The notes beneath the pieces were generated by a model that saw only the letters and a list, made by a program, of their open reading frames with translations, was not told the origin of the DNA and searched no databases. A stretch of DNA of 64,000 nt, from positions 2,790,001 to 2,854,000 of the forward strand of contig NZ_CP060412.1 in assembly GCF_014297575.1 (NCBI RefSeq), given 5' to 3'. Shown in pieces: positions 34,213-43,269 of the stretch (its first letter is position 1; each line of letters opens with the position of its first letter). The translations under genes and the position numbers were made by a program. The stretch comes from Dyella telluris (lineage in GTDB: Bacteria; Pseudomonadota; Gammaproteobacteria; Xanthomonadales; Rhodanobacteraceae).

Positions 34213-35345
34213 GCAAGCTCCACGACGCCGACGTCATCGTGATCGGTGCCGGCATGGCCGGTGCCTCCGTGGCCTATTTTCTTGCGCCGCATGCGCGCGT
34301 GCTGGTGCTGGAGCGCGAAGATCATGCGGGCATGCATTCCACCGGACGCTCGGCCGCGCTCTTTTCCGAAACCTACGGGTCGGCCCAGGTGCGTGCGCTG
34401 ACGCGCGCGGCGCGTCGCTTCTTCGACCATCCCCCCGAGGGTTTCACCACTCACCCGATTCTTACGCCACGGGGTTCGTTGAGCATTGGCACTGAGGCAC
34501 AGATCGACACGGTGCATGCCCTGCATGCGGAGATGGCACCACGCACGCACGGATTGCGCGTGGTGGATGCGGCCTGGCTGCAGCAGACCGTGCCGGTGTT
34601 GCGTCCCGAGGCGGCGCAGATCGGACTGTATGAACCCGCCGCGGCTGATATCGACGTGAACGAACTGCACCAGGGCTTCCTGCGCGGACTACGCGCAAGA
34701 GGCGGTCAGTTGCGGCTGGGTATCGACATTCGTTCGATCGAACGTGGTCCGGGGCATTGGTTCATCGACGCAGGCCAGGAGCAGTTCCGTGCGCCCTTGC
34801 TGCTCAATGCAGCCGGTGCGTGGGTGGACCAGGTCGCTGCACTCGCCGGCGTCGCGCCCATCGGTATCCAGCCCAAACGTCGTTCCGCGTTCCTGTTCGA
34901 ACCGCCTTCGGGCTTGAACACATCGAGCTGGCCGTTCGTGATGGACGTTGATGAGAGCTTCTACTTCAAGCCAGACGCCGGTTTATTGCTCGGTTGTCCC
35001 GCAAACGCCGACCCGGTGCCGCCGCATGACGTACAACCGGAAGAGCTCGACATTGCGATGGGCATCCATCGCATCGAAGAAGCGACCCGCATGACCATCC
35101 GCCGCCCCACGCGGACGTGGGCCGGCCTGCGTTCGTTCGTCCCGGATGGCGACCTGGTCGGTGGCTTTGCGCCGGGCGTTGACGGCTTCTTCTGGGTGGC
35201 CGCGCAAGGTGGTTACGGCATCCAGACCTCGGCCGCCATGGGCGAAGTGTGTGCGCATCTCGCGCTGGGCCTGCCGTTGCCGGGTCATTTGCAGGATGCA
35301 GGGCTGACGGCCGGCATGCTGGATCCACGCCGCCTCACGGCCTGA
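34209..35345 (+). CDS. FAD-dependent amino-acid oxidoreductase (DAO family)
   Basis: A 378-residue flavoprotein of the D-amino-acid/glycine oxidase family. The N-terminal Rossmann motif GAGMAG is at 13-18, and the acidic end of the second strand at LVLERED. The family HSTGRSAALF loop follows (flavin contact), and the C-terminal AAQGGYGIQTSAAMGE closes the FAD site. It has no signal peptide. Ending an operon that produces D-Glu and D-Ala, it is a candidate D-amino-acid dehydrogenase; this is inference. Start and previous stop overlap as ATGA. Confidence 0.87.
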   Translation: MSKLHDADVIVIGAGMAGASVAYFLAPHARVLVLEREDHAGMHSTGRSAALFSETYGSAQVRALTRAARRFFDHPPEGFTTHPILTPRGSLSIGTEAQIDTVHALHAEMAPRTHGLRVVDAAWLQQTVPVLRPEAAQIGLYEPAAADIDVNELHQGFLRGLRARGGQLRLGIDIRSIERGPGHWFIDAGQEQFRAPLLLNAAGAWVDQVAALAGVAPIGIQPKRRSAFLFEPPSGLNTSSWPFVMDVDESFYFKPDAGLLLGCPANADPVPPHDVQPEELDIAMGIHRIEEATRMTIRRPTRTWAGLRSFVPDGDLVGGFAPGVDGFFWVAAQGGYGIQTSAAMGEVCAHLALGLPLPGHLQDAGLTAGMLDPRRLTA

Positions 35346-35396
35346 CGTGGCGGCGAACGGATGTTGGCACGCCGCCGGACGCTGAGCCAGCGCCTG

Positions 35397-35756
35397 TCAC
35401 GAGGCCTGGTTTGGCGGTTTCGTGGTTCCCGGAATATAGAGGTGCTGGAACACTGCGGCCTCATGTGCCTTGCCCATGCGTCGTGATCGCTCGAACAGCG
35501 TAGTGAGCAGGGGCCTCAGGACCAGCGGGCGCAGGTTGTGCGAGTCCTGCTTCAGGGCGTAGTCGAGCACGCCGCGAATGTAGGAGCGCTCGTCGTCAGT
35601 AAAGGCGAGTATGTGGGTGGCGATCTGCCCGCCCACCAGGGCGAAATCCAACTGTATCGGCACGTGTCCATCCCACGCGTGCCTCGCCTGCCGGCGGATC
35701 TGCCGCACTGCAGGGAGCAGTGCCAGTGCATCGAGAAACTTGTGCGGTGGAACCAT
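35397..35756 (-). CDS. Hypothetical protein (119 residues)
   Basis: A soluble, largely helical protein. Features are a core DDERSYIRGVLDYALKQD and a basic segment RSRRMGKAHEAAVFQHLY. No domain is recognised and no ribosome site precedes the ATG at 35754-35756. The gene converges with the FAD oxidase gene and diverges from the CI-type regulator. The following 440 bases have fewer G/C-ending codons in every frame than their neighbours, as if this small region were acquired. Confidence 0.5.
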   Translation of the reverse strand: MVPPHKFLDALALLPAVRQIRRQARHAWDGHVPIQLDFALVGGQIATHILAFTDDERSYIRGVLDYALKQDSHNLRPLVLRPLLTTLFERSRRMGKAHEAAVFQHLYIPGTTKPPNQAS

Positions 35757-36194
35757 GGTTCACGATCCATGTTTCGCCATTTGCGTTGGCTTGGATCATG
35801 GATAGGCAGGCCGGGGCGCTGACAGCGGGCAGCAACGTTCGCCGGCGTCCGGTATTACCACTGTTTGGATCGGTCAAAAATCAGAATAGTCGCGCAGCGA
35901 TTCACGGCATCGGGCGATTGCAGGCGAAATGACACGTGTCAGGGCGGGTCGAAATCGCTGTGTGATCTCACGAGGCAGATACGCATGCAGGAAAGAACTT
36001 ACCTGCACGCGATTCGCAGGGCGGCTGCAAGCGCGCCCCACTGCGGCGTAATCTCAGGAGTCTTCCTGTTCGCGTATCCGTGGTGCCCTTGCGGGCCGGT
36101 GCGTGAGGCGACGGCCGGTAGGCCTTTTGCGAGGGAGCTCTCCGTAGCGGTGTGGTGCGATGTGAAACACAAAGAGAACAGTAATACACCGAAT
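35757..36194. other. Gene-poor stretch with dyad symmetries
   Basis: No convincing gene. It contains a perfect 12-base palindrome TGACACGTGTCA (35930-35941), a possible operator, and the first dyads of the regulator's upstream array. An open frame continuous with the CI-type regulator covers it but lacks coding character; its ATG at 35985 does have a GAGG ribosome site. Confidence 0.5.
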
Positions 36195-36231
36195 GTGTTT
36201 GGTGATCGCGACGCGTGTAGGGAATACACGC
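36161..36231. promoter_or_regulatory. Cluster of GTGT/ACAC dyads, candidate operators
   Basis: Three dyads share GTGT/ACAC half-sites: TGTG-AAA-CACA (36161-36171), ACAC-CGAAT-GTGT (36186-36198), and a perfect GCGTGTA-GGGAA-TACACGC (36213-36231). The last has seven-base arms and a five-base spacer. This clustering at the front of a CI-type repressor gene suggests autoregulation. Confidence 0.45.
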
Positions 36232-36674
36232 ATGGTGTCGAAGGCGACGGGCTGAGCGCAGATGCCGTTATCCGTCGGATGCGTCAGGTCTATGCGGTGC
36301 GCAGCGATAGTGCGCTCGCCGCCGCGCTTCACCTGGCGCCGAGTGCACCCAGCAACTGGCGCCAGCGGAACCGTCCTCCATTCGGCATGTGCGCTGCCAT
36401 CGCGCAGTCCCGCGGCGTTTCCCTGGACTGGCTGGTGCTGGGCATTGGCGAGATGCGTCCGGCTATGCGTCGACAGGTTCGCGACACCCCGGCGGCGCCT
36501 TACCGGGCTTCCTCCCCGGTCGCGATGCGGCTCATCACCTTCGTGTCCTTGTGGGATGCCGCCGGATCGACGGACGAGCTGATCTGGCTGGAGCAACACC
36601 TCAAGCGCACGGTTTCCGAATATGAGAAATGGCTGGATGCGAACGCTGAAGAGGCGCCCGCAGCCGGCGATTGA
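36195..36674 (+). CDS. CI-repressor-type helix-turn-helix protein
   Basis: The supported part is the phage CI-repressor-like DNA-binding domain: GLSADAVIRRMRQVYAV, SDSALAAALHLAPSAPSNWRQR, and SRGVSLDWLVLGIGEM. A C-terminal helical tail of ~60 residues (STDELIWLEQHLKRTVSEYEKW) takes the place of the usual peptidase domain. So it lacks LexA-type self-cleavage and is more like small phage or stress regulators. The start is unclear. GTG 36195 gives a short natural leader but puts one operator dyad inside the gene; ATG 36279 would trim the first helix; ATG 35985 has the best ribosome site but adds ~70 odd residues. Confidence 0.6.
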   Translation: MFGDRDACREYTHGVEGDGLSADAVIRRMRQVYAVRSDSALAAALHLAPSAPSNWRQRNRPPFGMCAAIAQSRGVSLDWLVLGIGEMRPAMRRQVRDTPAAPYRASSPVAMRLITFVSLWDAAGSTDELIWLEQHLKRTVSEYEKWLDANAEEAPAAGD

Positions 36675-36922
36675 CCCTCGGAGCGGGTGATGCGGTGCGG
36701 GCATCCGTGCCTGGCGCTTCCGGGGCGCCAGGTCGGGGTGGCTGGATGGTTGCTGGCGTTACTTTTATTCCGTGAATCGGTGACTTTTTTTCCGTATTCC
36801 AGCGCGCGCGGACATTTCCTGCAGTCTTGCTGCATCGCGGCGATGGTGGCCGTTACAATCGGACCTCCCGGTACCTCGCCGGCAGACCATCCACGGCCCG
36901 AGATTCGCAGGTTACGCCGCTT

Positions 36923-37519
36923 ATGCTCCTGATGATCGACAACTACGACAGCTTTACCTTCAACCTCGTGCAGTACCTGGGCGAGTTGGGGCAGGCCGTG
37001 AAAGTGGTGCGCAATGATGCGCTGGACGTGGCGGGTATCCGGGCGCTGAAGCCGTCCCACATCATGATTTCGCCAGGCCCCGGCACGCCGGACGACGCGG
37101 GCGTGTCACTGGATGTGCTGCGCGAACTGGCCGGCGAGATTCCGGTGTTCGGCGTGTGCCTGGGCCATCAGGCCATCGGACAGGTGTTTGGCGGCAAGGT
37201 GATTCGTGCCAAGCAGATCATGCATGGCAAGACCTCGCCGGTACGCCATCGCGGGCAGGGCGTGTTCGCCGGCCTGCCCGATCCGTTCGAGGCCACGCGC
37301 TACCACTCGCTGGTGGTGGAGCAGCATTCGTTGCCCGATTGCCTGGAAGTCACCGCGTGGACGGAGAACCCGGACGGCAGCATTGACGAGATCATGGGCC
37401 TGCGCCACAAGACCCTGAAGGTCGAGGGCGTGCAGTTCCATCCCGAGTCGATCCTCACGCAGTACGGGCACGACCTGCTGCGCAACTTCCTCGGCCTGCC
37501 GCTGAAGCTCGCCGCATGA
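36923..37519 (+). CDS. trpG: Anthranilate synthase component II (glutamine amidotransferase)
   Basis: Supplies ammonia from glutamine to TrpE. The 198-residue class-I amidotransferase has the nucleophile Cys in FGVCLGHQ, the oxyanion loop SPGPGTPDD and the His-Glu pair in FHPES. ATG 36923 is preferred; ATG 36932 three codons on is also possible. A TACAAT -10-like box lies at 36854-36859. The stop overlaps trpD (ATGA). The same protein may serve PabB if no pabA exists. No Trp-rich leader peptide was found upstream. Confidence 0.96.
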   Translation: MLLMIDNYDSFTFNLVQYLGELGQAVKVVRNDALDVAGIRALKPSHIMISPGPGTPDDAGVSLDVLRELAGEIPVFGVCLGHQAIGQVFGGKVIRAKQIMHGKTSPVRHRGQGVFAGLPDPFEATRYHSLVVEQHSLPDCLEVTAWTENPDGSIDEIMGLRHKTLKVEGVQFHPESILTQYGHDLLRNFLGLPLKLAA

Positions 37520-38583
37520 ACAGTGCAGGGACTGTGGGGCGCCGCGTCACCATCACGCCGCAGGAAGCGCTACAGCGCACCATCGAGCATCGCGAGATCT
37601 TCCACGACGAGATGATCGAGCTGATGCGGCAGATCATGCGTGGCGAGGTGAGCCCGCTGATGACCGCGGCGATCATCACCGGCCTGCGCGTGAAGAAGGA
37701 AACCGTGGGCGAGATCACCGGCGCGGCGCGCGTGATGCGCGAGCTGTCGGCAAAGGTGACCTTGCCGCCGCACGAGCATTTCGTCGACATCGTCGGTACC
37801 GGCGGTGATGGCGCATCGAGTTTCAATATTTCCACCGCCTCCATGTTCGTGGCCGCCGCGGCCGGTGCGCGCGTCGCCAAGCATGGTGGTCGCAGCGTGT
37901 CGTCCAAGTCGGGCAGCGCGGATGTGCTCGAGGCGCTGGGCGCGGTGATCGACCTGCCGCCGGCCCAGGTGGCGCAGTGCATGGATGAGGTCGGCATCGG
38001 CTTCATGTTCGCGCCCAACCATCATCCGGCCATGAAGGTGGTGGCACCGGTGCGCAAGGAAATGGGCGTGCGCACGCTGTTCAACATTCTCGGCCCGCTG
38101 ACCAACCCGGCTGGTGCGCCGAACATCCTGATGGGCGTGTTCCATCCGGACCTGGTCGGCATCCAGGTGCGCGTGCTCCAGCAGCTGGGCGCGAAGCACG
38201 CGCTGGTGGTGTGGGGGCGTGACGGCATGGACGAAATCTCGCTGGGCGCGGCCACCTTGGTGGGTGAGCTGCGTGACGGCGAGGTGCGCGAGTACGAGGT
38301 GGAGCCGGAGGATTTCGGCCTCGCCATGGCCTCCAGCCGCAACCTGCGCGTGGAGAACGCCGAGGAATCGCGTGCCATGCTGCTGGAGGCGCTGGAAGGG
38401 CGTCGTGGTGTGCCGCACGACATCGTCTGCCTCAATGCCGGCGCGGCGCTGTACGCGGCCAACGTGGTGGATTCCATCGCCGCCGGCATCGAGCTGGCGC
38501 GTGGAACCATTGCCAGCGGCGCGGCCCGTGCAAAAATGGACGCCTTCGTGGCCACCACGCGGCGCCTGGCTGAAACCGCCTGA
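37516..38583 (+). CDS. trpD: Anthranilate phosphoribosyltransferase
   Basis: Transfers phosphoribose from PRPP to anthranilate. The 355-residue protein has an N-terminal extension of ~12 residues before [15 protein letters not shown]. The PRPP-binding [38 protein letters not shown] (read in parts) and [10 protein letters not shown] are present, as is [10 protein letters not shown]. It is coupled to trpG by overlap; trpC follows after 42 bases. Confidence 0.97.
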   Translation: MNSAGTVGRRVTITPQEALQRTIEHREIFHDEMIELMRQIMRGEVSPLMTAAIITGLRVKKETVGEITGAARVMRELSAKVTLPPHEHFVDIVGTGGDGASSFNISTASMFVAAAAGARVAKHGGRSVSSKSGSADVLEALGAVIDLPPAQVAQCMDEVGIGFMFAPNHHPAMKVVAPVRKEMGVRTLFNILGPLTNPAGAPNILMGVFHPDLVGIQVRVLQQLGAKHALVVWGRDGMDEISLGAATLVGELRDGEVREYEVEPEDFGLAMASSRNLRVENAEESRAMLLEALEGRRGVPHDIVCLNAGAALYAANVVDSIAAGIELARGTIASGAARAKMDAFVATTRRLAETA

Positions 38584-38625
38584 CGCTCACATCTCTTTCA
38601 TGCCCCGACGCTGCAAGCTTTCACC

Positions 38626-39420
38626 ATGACCGACATCCTGCAACGCATCCTCTCCCGCAAGACCGAAGAAGTCGCCGAGCGCAGTGCCAGGCTGCCGCTG
38701 GCCGAGCTCTCCGCCCGCGTGGCAGACCTGCCGGAAACCCGCGGCTTTTCGGCGGCCATCGAGGCCAAGATCGAAGCCGGCCTGCCGGCGGTGATCGCCG
38801 AGGTGAAGCGCGCCAGCCCGAGCAAGGGCGTGATCCGCCCGGACTTCGATCCGGCAGCCATTGCCCGCAGCTATGAAAAGGGCGGGGCGGCCTGCCTCTC
38901 GGTGCTGACCGACAAGGATTTCTTCCATGGCAGCGAAGATTTCCTGCAGCAGGCCCGCGCCGCGTGCTCGCTGCCGGTGCTGCGCAAGGATTTCGTGATC
39001 GATCCGTACCAGGTGTACGAGGCGCGCGTGATCGGCGCCGACTGCATCCTGCTGATCGTGGCCGCGCTGGGCGACGCCGCCCTGCTGGAGCTGTCGCTGC
39101 TGGCCGCCGAGCTGGATCTGGACGTGCTGTGCGAAGTCCATGACGCGGAAGAACTGGAGCGCGCACTGGCGTTGCCCGTACCGCTGATCGGCGTGAACAA
39201 CCGCAACCTGCGCACGTTCCACACCTCGCTGGATACCTCGCTGGAGCTGCAGCAGCTGATGGAATACGACCGCATCCTGGTCAGCGAGTCGGGCATCCAC
39301 ACGCCCGACGACGTGATCACGCTGCAGGACGCAGGCATCAATGCTTTCCTGGTCGGCGAGGCGTTCATGCGCGCCGACGACCCCGGCGCGGAACTGAAGC
39401 GCCTGTTTGCCACGACCTAA
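38626..39420 (+). CDS. trpC: Indole-3-glycerol-phosphate synthase
   Basis: Closes the indole ring from CdRP. A 264-residue monofunctional TIM barrel (no TrpF fusion). Family residues are visible in [12 protein letters not shown] (catalytic Lys), [24 protein letters not shown] (catalytic Lys), [10 protein letters not shown] and [11 protein letters not shown]. trpF, trpB and trpA are not in the window. A PgpC-like phosphatase gene follows after 21 bases, probably in the same transcript. Confidence 0.97.
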   Translation: MTDILQRILSRKTEEVAERSARLPLAELSARVADLPETRGFSAAIEAKIEAGLPAVIAEVKRASPSKGVIRPDFDPAAIARSYEKGGAACLSVLTDKDFFHGSEDFLQQARAACSLPVLRKDFVIDPYQVYEARVIGADCILLIVAALGDAALLELSLLAAELDLDVLCEVHDAEELERALALPVPLIGVNNRNLRTFHTSLDTSLELQQLMEYDRILVSESGIHTPDDVITLQDAGINAFLVGEAFMRADDPGAELKRLFATT

Positions 39421-39441
39421 GAACACGCCAGAAGTAAACGT

Positions 39442-40143
39442 ATGACCACAGGGGAAAGCAGTCTGGAGCCGGCAGCGGCGGAAGCGGCCGTGGCTTCGCC
39501 GCGCACGGTGCTGTTCGATTTCGACGGCGTGCTGATCCACGGCGACGCCTTCTATCTGTTCATGCGCGAACGTTATCGCCGCTCCTGGCTGCGCAAGCTG
39601 GGGGCGCTGTGCGCGCTGCCGTGGATGCTGCTGGTGGCCCCGTTCTCGCGCAAGCTGGCCGAGCGCGCCCTGGTGCATGTGGGCCTGATGGGACTGAACG
39701 AACATCGTTACCGGGCGGCGGCCGAAGCCTTTGGCGCGAGCCTGGTCCGTCGGCCCCGGCAGTTCTGCCGCGATGGCCTCAACGCCCTGCGCCGCCATCA
39801 GGCGGCGGGCGACCGCGTCATCGTGGTCACCGGCTGCGAACACGTGCTGGTCAGCCACATCCTGGCCCAGCTGGGCCTGGCGGATCTGGACGTGTTGGCC
39901 TCCCGGCTGTATTCGGGGCCGTTGGGCATGCGCGTGAAGCTGCATAACGTGGGGCGCCGCAAAACCGCGCAGCTGGCGGCTTTCGGCGTTAGCGAGTGGC
40001 ATGTGGCCTATAGCGACTCGCTGGCCGATGCCCCCATGCTCAAGCCCGCTGCCGAAGCCGTGCTGGTCAATGGCACGCCCAAGCTTTGCAAGAAGCTGGA
40101 AAAGGCGCTGGGTCGCACCATCACCCGCGTCGACTGGTTCTAA
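39442..40143 (+). CDS. HAD-IB phosphatase, PgpC/YfhB-like
   Basis: A 233-residue haloacid-dehalogenase protein. Motif I is FDFDGVLIHGD, motif II VVTGCEHVL (Thr), and motif IV YSDSLADAPML. The cap region holds a hydrophobic segment (ALCALPWMLLVAPF) like that of E. coli PgpC, a membrane-associated phosphatidylglycerophosphate phosphatase. PgpC activity is a reasonable call; other HAD-IB substrates are possible. It is the last gene of the trpGDC cluster. Confidence 0.75.
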   Translation: MTTGESSLEPAAAEAAVASPRTVLFDFDGVLIHGDAFYLFMRERYRRSWLRKLGALCALPWMLLVAPFSRKLAERALVHVGLMGLNEHRYRAAAEAFGASLVRRPRQFCRDGLNALRRHQAAGDRVIVVTGCEHVLVSHILAQLGLADLDVLASRLYSGPLGMRVKLHNVGRRKTAQLAAFGVSEWHVAYSDSLADAPMLKPAAEAVLVNGTPKLCKKLEKALGRTITRVDWF

Positions 40144-40310
40144 CCGGCTTTTTCCCTGTGTGAGTGCACCCTGTGCGCGATCACGGGGCGGGGGTGTTCG
40201 TCCCTGTTCCATCGCGCGCCATGGCAGGCCGTGCGGCCAGGGTCCGGGCTTGTCCCGGTCCGGGGATCGAATTACGTTAGCGTTTACATATTTGGTTCGA
40301 GGGCCGTCGG

Positions 40311-41285
40311 ATGTACCTCCCTTCGCTCGCCCAGCTGGCGCTTGGCAGCCGGCTCAAGTCGCTCAGCGACCATTTCTATGGCGCCGTGGACGAGGTCTAC
40401 CGCACCTGCGGGGCCGGCGTGGAGTCGCGCTGGTTTCCGGTGCTGCGCTTCCTGTGGGAAAACGGCGAGACCACGGTCAGTGACGTGGCGCAGGCCATCG
40501 GGCAGACCCATTCGGCGGTGAGCCAGCTGGCCGACAAGCTGGTCGATGCCGGCCTGGTCTGCCGCAACAAGGACATCCAGGACGGCCGCCGCAGCCTGCT
40601 CGCGCTGACCGACAAGGGGCGCGCCAATCTCACCGCGCTCGGCCCGATCTGGGTGGCTGTGCGCCGGGGCATCGTGAAATCGCTGGGCGAAGAAGGCCTG
40701 GAAACGCTGCTGGCCGCGCTGGCCGCCACCGAGGCCGGCCTGCAGGAACGGCCGGTGGTGGACGCCATGCTGGCCGAGCACGCGGCACTGACCTCGGCCA
40801 CGCTGGAGATCGTGCCCTACGAACCGGCCCTCAAAGACCACTTCTACCGCCTCAACGCCCAATGGCTGGAGCGCCATTTCCGCATCGAGGACATCGACCG
40901 GGAGCTGCTGGGCGACCCGGAGCGCTACGTGCTGGCGCCGGGCGGCGCGATCTTCTTTGCCCGCCTGGACGGCGAGGTCATCGGCACCTGCGCCCTGCTG
41001 CACGAGTCGGCCGGCGTCTACGAGCTGTCCAAGATGGGTGTGGACGAAACTTTCCGCGGCATGGGTGCGGGGCGCAGCCTGCTGGCGGCGGCCATTGCCG
41101 AATTCCAGCGTCGGGGCGGCACGGAGCTGTTCCTGGAGTCCAACAGCCGCCTGAAGACCGCCCTGCGCATGTACGAGCAGGCCGGCTTCGTGCTGCAGCC
41201 GGCGGTACGCGCCGGGTCCCATTACGAGCGGGCCGACGTTTACATGGTCTACCAGCCGGGCGGGCGCCGCGGCCAGCCGGGCTGA
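40311..41285 (+). CDS. MarR-type regulator fused to GNAT acetyltransferase
   Basis: A 324-residue two-domain protein. Residues ~1-145 form a MarR winged helix with QTHSAVSQLADKLVDAGLV as recognition helix and DGRRSLLALTDKG as wing. Residues ~160-315 form a GNAT domain with the acetyl-CoA loop VDETFRGMGAGRSLL and a C-terminal YEQAGF strand. Such fusions are a recurrent bacterial architecture of unknown signal. GAGGG lies eight bases before the ATG. It converges with clp; both genes end at the triple terminator. Confidence 0.9.
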   Translation: MYLPSLAQLALGSRLKSLSDHFYGAVDEVYRTCGAGVESRWFPVLRFLWENGETTVSDVAQAIGQTHSAVSQLADKLVDAGLVCRNKDIQDGRRSLLALTDKGRANLTALGPIWVAVRRGIVKSLGEEGLETLLAALAATEAGLQERPVVDAMLAEHAALTSATLEIVPYEPALKDHFYRLNAQWLERHFRIEDIDRELLGDPERYVLAPGGAIFFARLDGEVIGTCALLHESAGVYELSKMGVDETFRGMGAGRSLLAAAIAEFQRRGGTELFLESNSRLKTALRMYEQAGFVLQPAVRAGSHYERADVYMVYQPGGRRGQPG

Positions 41286-41297
41286 CCGGCGCGGGGG

Positions 41298-41412
41298 CAT
41301 GAAAAAACCGGCCTGGGCCGGGCTGACGTCGAAGGGGCATGAAAAAACCCGGCCTGGGCCGGGCTGACGTCGAAGGGGCATGAAAAAACCCGGCCTGGGC
41401 CGGGTTTTTCTG
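41298..41412. terminator. Three tandem intrinsic terminators between MarR-GNAT and clp
   Basis: A unit of 40-41 bases (CATGAAAAAACCCGGCCTGG and following) occurs three times at 41298, 41338 and 41379. Each has the stem CCCGGCC/GGCCGGG. Read leftward, all three stems are followed by six Ts, giving clp three consecutive terminators. Read rightward, only the last is followed by a T-run. The first copy lacks one C in its stem. Confidence 0.88.
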
Positions 41413-41434
41413 TTTCCGGGGCGGCGTGGGTGCC

Positions 41435-42130
41435 TCAGCGCGTGCCGCGCACTACGATGGTCTTGCCCGCCACGTCGATCATGCCCTGCTCTTCGAGCTG
41501 CTTGAGCACGCGGCCGACCATTTCACGCGAGCAACCCACGATACGGCTCACTTCCTGGCGGGAAATGCGGATCTGGGTGCCTTCCGGGTGGGTCATCGCA
41601 TCCGGCTCCTGGCACAGGTCCAGCAGCGTCTTGGAGATGCGGTTGGTCACGTCCATGAAGGCCATGCGGCTGACCTGGCGCGAAGTGCGCAGCAGGCGGT
41701 GGGTCAGCTGGGAGCCGATGGCGAACAGGATCTTGGGGCATTCCTCGCGCAGCGGACCTTCCATCAGCTGGAACAGGCGCTCGTAGCTGATCTCGGCCAT
41801 CTCGCAGGCGGTACGGGTTCGCACCATGGATTCGCGCTGCGCCTGCTCCACGAACAGGCCCATTTCGCCGATGAACTGGCCACGGCTGAGGTAGGCCAGG
41901 ATCAGTTCGCGGCCCTGCTCATCCTCCGTGCACACGGCCAGCGAGCCGTCCACGATGTAATAAAGCGTGTTGGCCGGGTCGCCGGGACGGATGATTGCGG
42001 TCTTGCCCGGGTAGCGACGGCGGTGGCAAAGCGCCAGAAACCGCTCCATCGAGGCCGGGTCCGGTGCGAAATTGGCTGGCGCCTGGGAGCGTTCAAAGGC
42101 TTGCTGGAGCTGATATTTGAGTTGCGCCAC
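41435..42130 (-). CDS. clp: CRP-family global regulator Clp
   Basis: A 231-residue regulator with a cyclic-nucleotide-binding-like domain (~25-135) and a C-terminal winged helix (QEVSRIVGCSREMVGRVLKQL). It matches Xanthomonas Clp closely in ERFLALCHRRRYP, FRPGDPA-type IRPGDPANTLYYI, GEMGLFVE and VRTRTACEMAEISYERL. Established knowledge: Xanthomonas Clp is active without ligand and is inhibited by c-di-GMP, controlling virulence factors and exopolysaccharide. GTG 42128-42130 gives the family length; the longer frame starts in the promoter. It is divergent from speD across 277 bases. Confidence 0.92.
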   Translation of the reverse strand: MAQLKYQLQQAFERSQAPANFAPDPASMERFLALCHRRRYPGKTAIIRPGDPANTLYYIVDGSLAVCTEDEQGRELILAYLSRGQFIGEMGLFVEQAQRESMVRTRTACEMAEISYERLFQLMEGPLREECPKILFAIGSQLTHRLLRTSRQVSRMAFMDVTNRISKTLLDLCQEPDAMTHPEGTQIRISRQEVSRIVGCSREMVGRVLKQLEEQGMIDVAGKTIVVRGTR

Positions 42131-42407
42131 GTTAGATCCCGTTGATTCAAACGGAGGGCGCGGGCGTCCCCCGATGGTCCAATCCTTCCCCCCTCCGGGC
42201 ATTATGGCAAACTAAAAGACCTGCCGAAGGTTCAGTTTTCCTTTTTTTTGCCGCATACTTCACGGTCTTTCGGACGCGATCCCTTTGTCGCGCTCCGGTC
42301 ACAAGGGTCGTGGAAGCTTCCTGCTTTCACGTCGAATTATCCAGCGGGGACCCTTGTAGCTAACCCGCCTCTACTGCTGGCCCCATCCCCGGCCATGGAG
42401 AGTCGTT

Positions 42408-43193
42408 GTGGTTAAACCGCTTCCCCGCCTGCGTCTGCAGGGCTTCAACAACCTGACCAAGGCCCTGAGCTTCAACATCTACGACATCTGCTATGCAGTG
42501 TCGGAAGAGCAGCGCCAGCGCTATATCGAATACATCGATGAGCAGTACGACGCCGATCGCCTGACCCAGATCCTGACGGATGTGGCCGAGATCATCGGTG
42601 CCAACATCCTGAACATTGCACGCCAGGACTACGATCCGCAAGGCGCGTCCGTCACGATCCTCATTTCCGAGGAGCCCGTGGTGGAAAAGCTCGGCCGTGA
42701 CACGATCTCCGACGCGGTGGTCGCGCACCTGGACAAGAGCCACATCACCGTCCACACCTACCCGGAAACGCATCCGCACAACGGCATTGCGACGTTCCGC
42801 GCGGATATCGACGTGGCCACCTGCGGCGTGATCTCGCCGCTGAAGGCCCTGAACTACCTGATCGACAGCTTCGAGTCGGACATTGTCATCGCCGACTACC
42901 GCGTGCGCGGCTTCACGCGCGACGTGAAGGGCAAGAAGCACTTCATCGACCACAAGATCAACTCAGTGCAGGACTATCTGGCCAAGCACATCCGCCAGAA
43001 GTACGAGATGTTCGACGTGAACGTGTACCAGGAAAACATGTTCCACACGAAGATGCACATCAAGGATTTCGACCTTGATACCTACCTCTTCGAGGCGCAT
43101 GCGGATGACCTTTCGTTCAAGGAGCGCCAGCGCATCGAATCGCTGCTGCGTCGCGAGATCGAGGAGTTGTTCCACGGTCGCAACCTGATGTGA
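42408..43193 (+). CDS. speD: S-adenosylmethionine decarboxylase (bacterial class 1A)
   Basis: Makes decarboxylated SAM, the aminopropyl donor for spermidine. A 261-residue E. coli-type proenzyme. Self-cleavage should occur at Lys110-Ser111 in [14 protein letters not shown], leaving a pyruvoyl group. The conserved [17 protein letters not shown] carries the catalytic Cys. GTG start with GGAGAG upstream. An intrinsic terminator follows directly. speE is not in the window. Confidence 0.96.
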   Translation: MVKPLPRLRLQGFNNLTKALSFNIYDICYAVSEEQRQRYIEYIDEQYDADRLTQILTDVAEIIGANILNIARQDYDPQGASVTILISEEPVVEKLGRDTISDAVVAHLDKSHITVHTYPETHPHNGIATFRADIDVATCGVISPLKALNYLIDSFESDIVIADYRVRGFTRDVKGKKHFIDHKINSVQDYLAKHIRQKYEMFDVNVYQENMFHTKMHIKDFDLDTYLFEAHADDLSFKERQRIESLLRREIEELFHGRNLM

Positions 43194-43197
43194 TGAG

Positions 43198-43221
43198 AAA
43201 CCCGCCGAAAGGCGGGTTTTT
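43198..43221 (+). terminator. Intrinsic terminator of speD
   Basis: Stem CCCGCC/GGCGGG with a GAAA loop and five Ts, starting four bases after the speD stop. Confidence 0.92.
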
Positions 43222-43269
43222 CTTTTGGGAGTCCTGGCTTTTCGCGGGAAACCGTGCAATGCAGCGTTG

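Noticed and set aside
35985..36194. Extended N-terminus of the CI-type regulator from ATG 35985
   Set aside because: It has a good ribosome site, but the ~70 extra residues look non-coding. Kept only as an alternative start.
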